NCBI GenBank assembly: GCA_964563495.1
Contig: CAZLYK010000061.1
Location: 1 to 29,017, forward strand
Direction: 5' to 3'
DNA from: CAZLYK01 sp964563495
Lineage (GTDB): Bacteria; Acidobacteriota; Blastocatellia; RBC074
DNA length: 29,017 nucleotides
Notes under the pieces: generated by a model
What the model was told of the DNA's origin: nothing
The model's input: only the letters and a program-made list of their open reading frames with translations
Database searches by the model: none
Shown: positions 6,965 through 15,828 of the stretch, one piece after another
How positions within the stretch are numbered: the first letter of the stretch is position 1
Layout: each line of letters starts with the position of its first letter
Made by a program: the position numbers and the translations under genes

Positions 6965-7900
6965 TTAAGCCTTGATCCCCGCTTCGGCCAGGTATTCGCG
7001 CATGACTCCGGCATAATGAGGGACGGCGATCTCGGGTTCTTCGATCTCCGGATGCCAGCGCTTCTCCCATTCGAAACAGTAATAGCCTCTGTAACCGCCG
7101 GCCGCCAGCGCCTTGACCGTCTCCCTGACCGGGACATCGCCGGAACCGGTGAGCACGGGCCGGCGATCCTTCTCGTCTGCCCGCGCAGGTCGTGAATCCT
7201 TGAGATGGGTATGCCTGATATATTTGCCGAGCTGTTTGAATGTCTCAGCCGGACTCTCCCGACCGGTCACGAAAGTGTTATGTGCGTCCCAAAGCACCGC
7301 CGCCGTTGGCAGATTCGCCCCCTTCAAAATTGCGAGCAGAGACGGCGAATCGCAGAATTCGTCGTGCGTTTCGATGAGCAGGGTCACGCCGCTACCGCGC
7401 GCGTGCTGGTCAAGCTCGCGGAACCCGGCGATGATCAATTCCGTGGCGCCCGCTTTCGTTTGCCCTTTGACCGGCTTGCCGCCGAAGACGCGTACGTATG
7501 GCGATTTCAACTTATGCGCCAGGTCGATGAAACGCCTGGCTTCATCGAATTGCACCGGCCGTTTGGCGGGATCGGGTTCACCCAGCTGCGCCGATGCGCC
7601 CAGGTCCGAAATCCTGAGACCCAAAGCATCGAGGTCTTTCAGGCTCTCTTTCAATTTTTCGCCGGTCAACTGCGGCGATTTCGGCAGATCCATATCTCCC
7701 ATCAGACCGCGCAGTTCGAGAGCTGAATAACCGTGCTGAACGGCCTGGTCGAGAATCTTCTTCCATTCCCAGTTCGGACACGCGAGTGTCGAAAAGGCGA
7801 TTGGGAGTCGTTTGGCGTTCTTGAAATTTCTGATCATGGCCGGTGCGGCAACCGAAGCCAGAACCGATTGCGTGAATTGTCTTCGAGAAATTTCCGGCAT
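6965..7900 (-). CDS. Tat-exported sugar isomerase/epimerase-like TIM-barrel protein
   Basis: A 311-residue protein of the xylose-isomerase-like TIM-barrel superfamily (sugar phosphate isomerase/epimerase, AP endonuclease family 2 fold). The N-terminus has a twin-arginine motif (SRRQFTQS, residues 5-12) and a hydrophobic Ala-rich stretch, suggesting export in folded form. Likely metal-site residues are E177 (LLIETHDEF), D205/H208 (LWDAHNTF), H232 (HTHLKD) and E277 (YCFEWEKRW), placed as in the family. The substrate is unknown; exported members often occur with glycan or inositol degradation genes. A purine-rich GGGGGA precedes the ATG. It begins the - strand run that continues into the zinc-ribbon membrane protein. 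Confidence 0.85.
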   Translation of the reverse strand: MPEISRRQFTQSVLASVAAPAMIRNFKNAKRLPIAFSTLACPNWEWKKILDQAVQHGYSALELRGLMGDMDLPKSPQLTGEKLKESLKDLDALGLRISDLGASAQLGEPDPAKRPVQFDEARRFIDLAHKLKSPYVRVFGGKPVKGQTKAGATELIIAGFRELDQHARGSGVTLLIETHDEFCDSPSLLAILKGANLPTAAVLWDAHNTFVTGRESPAETFKQLGKYIRHTHLKDSRPARADEKDRRPVLTGSGDVPVRETVKALAAGGYRGYYCFEWEKRWHPEIEEPEIAVPHYAGVMREYLAEAGIKA

Positions 7901-8008
7901 CTCAGTCCCCCTCGTGGTTTGATTTCCAATGGGCGCATACTAAATCAAAGCACTGAGGATAGTACAGGATTTAGAGGAAGGCTTAACCGGTTCTCTAATT
8001 TTGATTCT

Positions 8009-8037
8009 TTGAAATCCGAGTCCCGGCGTGTTAGGAT
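8009..8037 (+). promoter_or_regulatory. Candidate sigma-70-type promoter of tRNA-Ser
   Basis: TTGAAA (8009-8014) and TAGGAT (8032-8037) are separated by exactly 17 bp. Transcription would start near 8044, about 35 nt before the mature tRNA 5' end. The spacing and position fit a tRNA promoter. Confidence 0.5.
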
Positions 8038-8078
8038 GCGGTTCGTTTTGGGTCACTCCCGCCGGCGAATCAGATTGC

Positions 8079-8164
<86 letters not shown>

Positions 8165-8289
8165 CCACCTTCCTTACCTGTGTAATTGCAACAATTTACA
8201 TCTTGATATGCTCTTGGTGTTTATTAAAGTCGGAAAATAGACACCAAGCATTTCGCCTTTGTCTATCCCTCCAATTTGGGAGGCGCTCA

Positions 8290-8488
8290 ATGACAGCGAA
8301 AAGCAAGTTTGCATCATCAAGATGGTTCGTGATACGGACGGAGTCTGGCGGTTTGTCTCTCTGGATCGGGCGGGGAAAAAGTATGTCTGGGATGATCGCC
8401 CCGGCTCCTATTTTCTCGAATGGTGGGAGGGTCGAAAACGTAAACGCGAAGTCGCCGGGCAAACACCCAGTGAGGCGATGGAGGCGCA
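8290..8488 (+). pseudogene. Tyrosine integrase N-terminal remnant
   Basis: The ATG at 8290 has a good Shine-Dalgarno sequence (GGGAGG, 6-nt spacing) and begins MTAKSKFA. Near 8310 the homologous reading moves to another frame, continuing KMVRDTDGVWRFVSLDRAGK, then a PGSYFLEWWEGRKRKREVAG segment and TPSEAMEAQ. This pattern (short basic strand, 'G-x-W-R', 'Y-x-L-E-W-x-E-G-x-K-R-K-R', then 'T-P-x-E-A') resembles the N-terminal part of acidobacterial site-specific integrases as I recall them. The sequence is cut at about 8488 by an ADOP fragment on the other strand, so the core-binding and catalytic domains are gone. Position, 126 bp from the tRNA end, is where an integrase is expected. Identification is from memory of the family. 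Confidence 0.6.
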
Positions 8489-8849
8489 AGGAAACGGCAG
8501 CGGGCGCAACAACACGGCATCCACAATCGCAAAGATCGTCAGATTCGCGCCGATGCAAAGCGCGAGGGTAATCAAAGCCGTAGCGGTAAAGCCTGGCGTT
8601 TTCGCTAATGTTCGCACGCTGTAGCGCAGGTCTTGCCAGAGCGTTTCTAACCAGCCCCCGCCACGAATGTCATAGCCGTGTTCAATGTTCCGGCTCAGGG
8701 TACCGAAACTTTTCAAGGCTGCAGCCCGCGCCTCGTCTGGCGCCATTCCTCGCTCGATATTCATCTCCGTCTCCATCTCGACGTGGACGCGCAATTCTTC
8801 TTCAATGTCCCGCAAGACGCTTTCGCTCCGAAACAGGGCGCGCAGCCGC
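8489..8849 (-). pseudogene. ADOP permease N-terminal fragment
   Basis: On the - strand this encodes the first ~115 residues of an ADOP-type permease: RLRALFRSESV, then LRDIEEELRVHVEMETEMNI, the GMAPDEARAAALKSFG helix, and the first membrane segment ending AIVDAVLLRPLPFP. Homology stops there, at the junction with the integrase remnant near 8488. Its own start is missing because a deletion fused it to a PadR fragment near 8849. It has lost both periplasmic domains and almost all membrane helices, so it cannot be functional as a permease. Confidence 0.8.
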
Positions 8850-9027
8850 GCTGCTCGATCCGGTAGACCGCCGGGTAAAGAGAGCCTTGCTCAACCTCCA
8901 GCAGTTCATCTGACAACTGCCGAATGCGCTGGATGATGCCGTAGCCATGCAGCGGCCCAAGGCTCAGGGCCTTGAGGACGAGCAAGTCGAGCGTGCCTTG
9001 CAGTAAATCCGCCTTCGGTCGAGTCAA
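8849..9027 (-). pseudogene. PadR regulator fragment fused to ADOP remnant
   Basis: From a TTG start at 9027, with strong Shine-Dalgarno GGAGGTG, the reading gives KADLLQGTLDLLVLKALSLG and PLHGYGIIQRIRQLSDELLEV, then EQGSLYPAVYRIEQRG: the winged helix of a PadR family regulator. After about residue 60 the frame runs out of homology into the ADOP N-terminal fragment read in a shifted frame. PadR-ADOP gene pairs are common in Acidobacteriota, so a deletion removing the PadR C-terminus and the ADOP start is the simplest explanation. The remaining N-terminus could still be translated for 88 codons. Confidence 0.8.
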
Positions 9028-9064
9028 ACTTCACCTCCAAATCTGCGCTTGCTTATTGGGTATG

Positions 9065-9079
9065 CCTAGAAACTCTAGG
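9065..9079. promoter_or_regulatory. Small palindrome upstream of PadR remnant
   Basis: CCTAGA-AAC-TCTAGG is a perfect 6-bp palindrome about 40 bp upstream of the PadR fragment start. A further CCTAGAA occurs about 30 bp away. It could be an old operator, but PadR sites more often read ATGT-N8/10-ACAT. Confidence 0.3.
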
Positions 9080-9176
9080 TGAAGGGTAGGCAGGGAGGCC
9101 TAGAATATCAAGATATAGGATGTGAGATCGTCTACAAGTTCGGCTCTCGTTTCATCAACAACATTAGGTTTCGGAG

Positions 9177-9593
9177 ATGGGTTCCAAAGTCAGTCCGTCA
9201 TATATGCCTACGATGTTCGTGCCCATTGCAGCCCTTAGTATGCGCAGCCAGCGCAACCCGGGCGTCCGCCTGGCGGTAATTGAATTCGCCTCGACTCCCG
9301 GCCCCGGACAAACGCCGCACCTGCGCATCTTCGGCGACGTGCAGGGTTCCCCGCTCGAAGAAGTAGCCGATAAGCTTTCCGGCAAGGTCGCCAATCACCT
9401 GCCCGCCGAGCCGATGTTTCATCATACCGACCACGGCGCCTCGATCGAGAAGGGCCTCGGGTTCCTTGAACACAATACGGGTGATGGAGTGTTGTCGCTC
9501 TTTCTGCTTACAGACGGCCGGAGCCATCCGCCAGTGGGGAGCATTTACTCGCGCAATTTCGGGCATGCCCTGTATTGGCAGGCGTTGCTCTAA
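9177..9593 (+). other. Unidentified region open on both strands
   Basis: A 138-codon frame on the + strand (9177-9593) is mirrored by a 174-codon frame on the - strand (9198-9722) in exact codon register. Both give plausible amino-acid compositions, including REIFGDVQGS-like (LRIFGDVQGSPLEEVADKLS) segments on one strand and FKEPEALLDRGAVVGMMKHR on the other. I recognise neither product and cannot decide the strand. No good ribosome binding site was found for the + frame. It may be a remnant of a larger gene brought in with the island. Confidence 0.35.
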
Positions 9594-9760
9594 CGGGCCC
9601 ATTCGCTCTGCGCAAAGCGTAAGGTTCTGGTTTACGGATTCGGTCTCGGTCCGCAAACCGTTATGCGGCTTGCTATTCCTCCGCTTACCCTCCGCAGAAA
9701 TTTTTCTTCCTCCGGCAATCACCTCCAGGAACTTTTGACAAGGAGTAGTCGTTTACGCAA

Positions 9761-9779
9761 TATGTTGTTATGTCACATA
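9761..9779 (+). promoter_or_regulatory. Candidate PadR operator over the padR start codon
   Basis: TATGT (9761-9765) and ACATA (9775-9779) form an inverted repeat spaced by 9 bp, close to the ATGT-N8/10-ACAT pattern described for PadR regulators. It straddles the ATG at 9770. A TTGACA hexamer lies at 9735-9740, but no well-spaced -10 is visible. Autorepression is an inference. Confidence 0.45.
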
Positions 9780-10123
9780 TTAATAAACAACGATTAGATC
9801 GTGAGTTGAAGAAAGGGAGCGCCGAGTTGCTGATTCTCTCCCTGCTTGAAGTGCGGGCGCGCCACGGCTACGAAATCCGTAAGCTGATTGAAACGCGCTC
9901 GGATGGCGTCTTGAAATTCAATGCAGCCTCGCTTTATCCGCTGCTCTATCGGTTAGAAAAACGCGGCTGGATTGAAGGCAAGTGGGTTGAGAAAGCTGGG
10001 CAGCGACGGCGACGCTTTTACCGGTTAACGAAGGATGGCAAGCAAGTGTTGGCCGCCCAGCGCAGTATTTGGGAATCATTTGTCGCCGCCATTAACCGCG
10101 TCACCAGGCCCGAACCTATCTGA
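9770..10123 (+). CDS. PadR family transcriptional regulator
   Basis: A complete 117-residue PadR protein: LDRELKKGSAELLILSLLEV leads into the winged helix (ARHGYEIRKLIETRSDGVL, then NAASLYPLLYRLEKRGWIEG), followed by the basic wing GQRRRRFYRLTKDG and a C-terminal dimerisation helix. These proteins repress adjacent genes, often membrane transporters, in response to small molecules. Length and domain order are normal for the short ADOP-linked subfamily. It is the only intact PadR in the island and probably belonged to an ADOP gene whose C-terminus survives at 10655-10942. Shine-Dalgarno AAGGAG lies about 25 nt upstream, which is far for this start. Confidence 0.88.
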   Translation: MSHINKQRLDRELKKGSAELLILSLLEVRARHGYEIRKLIETRSDGVLKFNAASLYPLLYRLEKRGWIEGKWVEKAGQRRRRFYRLTKDGKQVLAAQRSIWESFVAAINRVTRPEPI

Positions 10124-10307
10124 GCCGGAATAAGCAGGTGGCAAAACTTACGGCGCGCGCGTCTTGCGACGCGACACCGAACGGCTGGCTTGCTATTAGT
10201 AAGCAAGCAGGGTTATCCATGACGAAAATGCTCTTTATTAGCAGTGTAGTTTAAGTTGGTGGGGGATACGGAAACCTAGGCTGCGGCGCAGTCACTAACC
10301 TGTACCT

Positions 10308-10478
10308 ATGACTTTATTACGTTCCTGGCGCGGCGTTTTTATTGACCCAACAGTTTTTTGTGGAGGACCCAATTACGACATAAAGCCAAGCCTCGCGGCT
10401 ATTGCGAGTAGCGACGAGGCTGGTCTGACAACACAAACCTGGCAAACGTTACTTCTGTCTGCAAGTTGTGTGGCCTGA
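10308..10478 (+). other. Short unrecognised 56-codon frame
   Basis: An ATG at 10308 opens 56 codons, with no recognisable domain and no good ribosome binding site. The stretch 10124-10550 otherwise holds only an AGCCTCG/CGAGGCT inverted pair near 10387-10420. It is probably debris of the mosaic. Confidence 0.2.
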
Positions 10479-10552
10479 ACAACGCACATCTTACCGAGGC
10501 TGTCAGCCTAATCCGCCGCCCAGCGCACATACGAAAAGGAGATGTAAGCAGG

Positions 10553-10651
10553 GAGCAGGCAGATTTGACGCGGGCGATTGAACTGGATGCAAAAGTCGCA
10601 TGGATTTATGTGGGGCGTGGCGTGGCACGGTTTGATGAAAACCAGCTTGAC
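10553..10651 (+). pseudogene. TPR-repeat fragment
   Basis: About 33 codons read QADLTRAIELDAKVAWIYVG followed by RGVARFDENQLD, a single tetratricopeptide repeat pattern (paired helices with the W/Y, G, A positions in place). No further TPR units flank it. The frame runs directly into an ADOP C-terminal sequence, so this is an illegitimate junction and not a natural domain pairing. Confidence 0.55.
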
Positions 10652-10654
10652 CGC

Positions 10655-10942
10655 AAGGAACTGGCCGTGCGCGTGGCGCTGGGCGCGCAAACGCGCGACA
10701 TCCTCAAGCTGATCGTCGGGCAGGGAGTGATGGTGATACTCGGCGGCGTGGCGATCGGCTCGGTCGCAGCCTTAGCGTTGACGCGCTGGCTAGAGAGTCT
10801 ACTCTTCGGAGTGAGCTCTAAAGATCCCCTGACGTTCGCCGTCGTCGCACTGCTGCTGACAATGGTCGCTTTGCTAGCCTGCTACATCCCCGCGCGCCGG
10901 GCGACGAAGGTTGATCCGCTGATCGCCTTGCGCAGTGGGTGA
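10655..10942 (+). pseudogene. ADOP permease C-terminal fragment
   Basis: The frame gives ELAVRVALGAQTRDILKLIV, two to three membrane helices, LTRWLESLLFGVSSKDPLTF and the terminal ACYIPARRATKVDPLIALR motif, which is the C-terminal FtsX domain of an ADOP permease. It matches the end of the complete ADOP gene that follows it, almost position by position. The N-terminal ~800 residues are absent, replaced by a TPR fragment. The region ends 28 bp before the start of the intact ADOP gene. Confidence 0.82.
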
Positions 10943-10970
10943 TTCGGGACAGTACTGGTGGAGATCAATC

Positions 10971-13688
10971 ATGCCTGACTGGAAATCGGAAATCAGACAA
11001 CGGCTGGCAAACCTGAAGCTGGAACCGACGCGCGAAACCGCCATTGTGGAAGAACTCGCGCAGGATCTCGAAGATTTTTACTCCGAATCAGTGGCAGGCG
11101 GCGCGAGTGAAGCCGATGCGTATCAGCGAACACTCGCCGAATTGAGCGACAGTAAGTCGCTGGCACGAGAACTGCTGCGTGTGGCGCGGCCGGTTGCGCC
11201 GGAACCCATCACCCTCGGAACGAATCGGAGGACGAATATGATTGCAGACCTGTGGCGGGACTTGCGCTTCGGCGCGCGGATGTTGATGAAGCAACCTGTT
11301 TTCACATTGATCGCCGCGCTTTCGTTGGCGCTCGGCATCGGCGCCAATACAGCGATTTTCAGTTTGATGGATGCTGTGTTGCTGAAAATGCTGCCGGTGG
11401 CGCAGCCGGAGCAGCTTTACTTTATTCAAAACGTCGGCCCGCGTCGGCCCAACGGCGGAGCGCCGCCGTACCCTTGCTTCGAGCGATTTCGTGACCGCAA
11501 TCAGTCGTTCGCGGGAGTAGCCGCTTTTGCGGCATTCGATTTGCCGTTCAGGATTGATGGGCGGCTTGAAGCAGTACGTGGGCAGCGCGTGTCGGGCAAT
11601 TATTTTTCGCTGCTCGGCGTCAACGCGGTTTTGGGGCGAATGCTCAGCCCTGCGGACGACAGTGTGTCGGGTCAGGGCGGGCCGGATGGATTGGTGGCGG
11701 TCATCAGTTACAAATACTGGACACAGCGGTTCGGCCAACAGCCTTCTGTCATTGGCAAAGTCGTGCAGCTTGGTGATCAGCCGGTCACGATCATCGGCGT
11801 GACGCCAGCGGATTTTTATGGTCTCGCGCCGGGGCAGGAATTCAGCATCTCGCTCCCAATGGCGTCTGCCAGTACACGACAGTTGACAGAAAAAGAATCC
11901 TGGTGGTTTCAGGCCGTCGGACGGCTCAAGCCCGGTGTTCCGCTGGAGCAGGCGCGCGTGGAACTGGACGCCATTTTTCAGGCTTACATGGACGAGACAA
12001 CGATGAATGCGGAGGCGCGGCGCGATGTTTTCAATCGGATTGATTTGCGCTCGGCCAGCCGGGGCTTGAATGATTTGCGGCGAGAGTTTTCGCGCCCCTT
12101 GCAAGCGTTAATGGCGATTGTCGCGCTGGTGCTATTGATTGCTTGCGCCAACGTGGCGAATTTATTGCTGGCGAGAGTGACCGGACGGCGCAAAGAATTC
12201 GCTGTACGTTTGGCGTTGGGCGCAAGCCGCTCTCGTTTGTTGCGGCAAGTACTCACCGAAAGTTTGTTGCTGGTCACGTTAGGCGCCCTGCTCGGCCTGT
12301 TGTTGGCGCGTTGGGGCAGCGTGTTTCTGGTCAATTTTGTCGGCAGCGGACGCGAACGGCTCTCGCTCAACCTCGCGCTGGATTATCGCGTGCTGGCTTT
12401 CACGGCTGTCGTTGCGCTCCTGACCGGGTTGCTCTTCGGCTTGGCGCCTGCGTTGCAAACGACGCGCGTTGCACCAAACGCCGCGCTCAAGAGCAGCGCA
12501 GGCACGGGCACGCGTACACGCTTTGGCAAAGCATTGGTGGTTGCACAAGTCGCTTTGTCTTTGCTGTTGCTGGTCGGCGCGGGCTTATTCATTCGCACGC
12601 TCTACAACCTGAAAACGATGGATGCCGGCTTCCGCCCGGAAGGCGTATTGACGATGCGTCTGCATGCGCCCGCAACAATTGCGCCGGGCGCAGGACGAGC
12701 AACCTGGTGGAAGAACGTGCAGGCACGCATCGAACAACTGCCCGGTGTGCGCTCCGTCTCCCTGACAACACTCAGCCCCTTGGATGGGATGGATCGTGGC
12801 GTGCGCGTGAATGTCAGCGGGTTTGTCGCGCGTTCGGATCAGGAACGTGAGGTTCGGTTGAATCATGTCTCACCCGATTATTTCCCGACCTTCGGAATTC
12901 CCATTTTGCAAGGCCGCAATTTCACGGCGGCTGATTACGAACGAACGGCGAGAGTCACATTACTGAATGAAGCTGCCGCGCAATTTTATTTCAATAATCG
13001 CAGCCCGCTGGGTGCACAGGCCACTTTCAGGCCGGGTGAGCAGCCGTATGAAATCATCGGCGTCGTGAAAGATTCGCGTTATCAAAACCTGCGCGAACCC
13101 GACACGCGCCTGATTTACCTGCCTCTTACTGTGACGTTGGATCAGGCACGGCAATTGACGCTGGCCGTCCGCAGTGAAGGCAATCTTTCAGCCTTGACGC
13201 CTGCCATCACCAAGGAACTGCGCACTGTTGACACTAATCTGTTGCTCACCAACATCGCCACGCTCAGCGAGCGCGTAGATCAATCTTTGGTGCAGGAACG
13301 GCTGGTAGCGTCGCTCTCGCTGTTCTTTGGCTTGCTGGCGCTGTTACTGGCCTGCATTGGCTTATACGGCGTCGCCAGCTATGACGTGGCGCGACGCACC
13401 AATGAAATCGGGATTCGCATGGCATTGGGCGCAGATGTTCACCGCGTAGTGCGATTGGTGCTGGGCGAGTCGTTGCGCTGGGTGCTGATCGGATTAACGC
13501 TCGGTTTGATCGCAACGTTTGTCGTGACACGCTGGCTGGAAAGTCTGTTGTTCGGGCTGAAGCCATCCGACCCGCTGACGATTGGATTGGCGACATTAGT
13601 GTTATTGCTGGTTGCAGCACTGGCGGGTTATTTGCCCACCCGCCGCGCTGCACGGGTTGATCCGCTCGTTGCCTTGCGAACTGAATGA
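10971..13688 (+). CDS. ADOP family MacB/FtsX-type permease
   Basis: A 905-residue protein with the full architecture of an acidobacterial duplicated orphan permease: an N-terminal cytoplasmic helical domain (EIRQRLANLKLEPTRET, EELAQDLEDFY), first membrane helix (about 110-133), MacB-like periplasmic domain, FtsX domain (IVALVLLIACANVANLLLAR, then EFAVRLALGASRSRLLRQVL), a second periplasmic domain, and a second FtsX domain ending in PTRRAARVDPLVALRTE. Such proteins lack an adjacent ATPase; function is unknown but mechanotransmission or efflux is presumed. The ATG at 10971 is chosen for its GGAG and for matching the conserved N-terminus; the frame is open to 10935. It appears intact, unlike the ADOP pieces around it. 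Confidence 0.93.
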   Translation: MPDWKSEIRQRLANLKLEPTRETAIVEELAQDLEDFYSESVAGGASEADAYQRTLAELSDSKSLARELLRVARPVAPEPITLGTNRRTNMIADLWRDLRFGARMLMKQPVFTLIAALSLALGIGANTAIFSLMDAVLLKMLPVAQPEQLYFIQNVGPRRPNGGAPPYPCFERFRDRNQSFAGVAAFAAFDLPFRIDGRLEAVRGQRVSGNYFSLLGVNAVLGRMLSPADDSVSGQGGPDGLVAVISYKYWTQRFGQQPSVIGKVVQLGDQPVTIIGVTPADFYGLAPGQEFSISLPMASASTRQLTEKESWWFQAVGRLKPGVPLEQARVELDAIFQAYMDETTMNAEARRDVFNRIDLRSASRGLNDLRREFSRPLQALMAIVALVLLIACANVANLLLARVTGRRKEFAVRLALGASRSRLLRQVLTESLLLVTLGALLGLLLARWGSVFLVNFVGSGRERLSLNLALDYRVLAFTAVVALLTGLLFGLAPALQTTRVAPNAALKSSAGTGTRTRFGKALVVAQVALSLLLLVGAGLFIRTLYNLKTMDAGFRPEGVLTMRLHAPATIAPGAGRATWWKNVQARIEQLPGVRSVSLTTLSPLDGMDRGVRVNVSGFVARSDQEREVRLNHVSPDYFPTFGIPILQGRNFTAADYERTARVTLLNEAAAQFYFNNRSPLGAQATFRPGEQPYEIIGVVKDSRYQNLREPDTRLIYLPLTVTLDQARQLTLAVRSEGNLSALTPAITKELRTVDTNLLLTNIATLSERVDQSLVQERLVASLSLFFGLLALLLACIGLYGVASYDVARRTNEIGIRMALGADVHRVVRLVLGESLRWVLIGLTLGLIATFVVTRWLESLLFGLKPSDPLTIGLATLVLLLVAALAGYLPTRRAARVDPLVALRTE

Positions 13689-13710
13689 GAAGGAGTTTTT
13701 CATTGCGCGG

Positions 13711-13866
13711 ATGCTGTCAGCACAGCTTTACGGCGTAGCTCGGCTTGATCCAGTCACTCTTGCGGGCGCGAGCATTTTGCTGGCGCTGGCGGGCTTGCTA
13801 GCGGTTTGGTGGCCTGCGCGTCGGGCCGTGCAGCAGGATGCGTTGCGCGCGTTGAATGAAAACTGA
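13711..13866 (+). pseudogene. Second ADOP C-terminal fragment
   Basis: Only 22 bp after the complete ADOP gene, another ADOP terminus appears: SAQLYGVARLDPVTLAGASI, a hydrophobic helix, and WWPARRAVQQDALRALNEN. It carries the last ~50 residues of a different paralogue, since the sequence is clearly diverged from the two others. AAGGAG lies at 13690-13695, so a 51-residue peptide might still be made, but it has one membrane helix only. Confidence 0.78.
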
Positions 13867-13916
13867 CCGTGAGAGAACGCTTATTTCTGAGGGCTGGCTT
13901 AGGTCATGATAGCTTT

Positions 13917-14822
<906 letters not shown>

Positions 14823-15828
14823 TTTTTCGGTGGAATGGAGCCTCGTCCAATCGGGAATCGCCAAATTCGCCCGCGTTTGCTCTTACGACCGTGCGGGCAA
14901 CGGCTGGAGCGATTGGGGGCCGCACCCACGCACCTTTCGTCAAATCGTTTACGAACTGCACATGCTGCTGGACAAAGCAGGCGTCAAGCCGCCGTTCGTA
15001 CTCGTCGGGCAATCATACGGCGGCTGGTTGGTGCGGCTTTACGCTCTCACGTATCCGTCTGACGTGGACGGATGGTGCTGGTGGATGTCGGCGCGGACGA
15101 TCCCTGGCGGATGACTAACGGCAAGCTGGCGCGTTCGTCGGAATTGGTGAAAGGCGAGCCGATTCCTGCCGTCAAAACCTCCGGGCCATTGCGCGTGAGC
15201 GACATTCCGCCGGAAGCCTTACGGCAAATGAAAGCCGGCGCGCAATCGCTGGTTCCGCATGCGAACGACCCGCCGCGCGACAAGCTGCCGCCCGCAGCGC
15301 AACGGATGCGGGCGTGGGCGCTCGGTCAATTGGGGCACATCGCGGCGGGCGTGAATCCGTTCGAGATCGAAGAGCTCGCCGCCTTGCGGGCGGAGCAGGC
15401 GAAAAGCGAATACCTGTTCGGCGACAGGCCGCTGATCGTGTTGACGCGCGGCATCCCGGAAGAATCTGGTCCCAATGGAAAGGCGATGGAAGAAGAGCGC
15501 AGGCGCAATCACGCCGCTGTCGCCAAACGGTCACGGCGAGGCAAGCTGATTGTCGCCACCCGCAGCGGCCATCACATTCAAATGGATGAGCCGGAACTGG
15601 TGATTCAATCCATCCGTGAGGTCGTGGACGCCGCCTAGGCCCATTCTCAGAATGCTTTGTTACGGTAAGTTTCGTGCTTAGCCGCATCCTCGGTGCAACC
15701 GGCGATTTCCGGCAAGCGGGTTTTTGTCAAAGATGTCACGTCGGTTCGCGCTCAAATGCGAATGAGTGCAGCAAAAAACGCAGATTCCGTCCCAGCCTTC
15801 ACACCAAATTCCTCATATCCGGGTCTTT

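Noticed and set aside
8408..8815. Independent 135-residue - strand gene
   Set aside because: Its start (TTG) falls inside ADOP homology that continues upstream in frame, and its last ~35 codons are antisense to the integrase remnant. It is described as an ADOP fragment.
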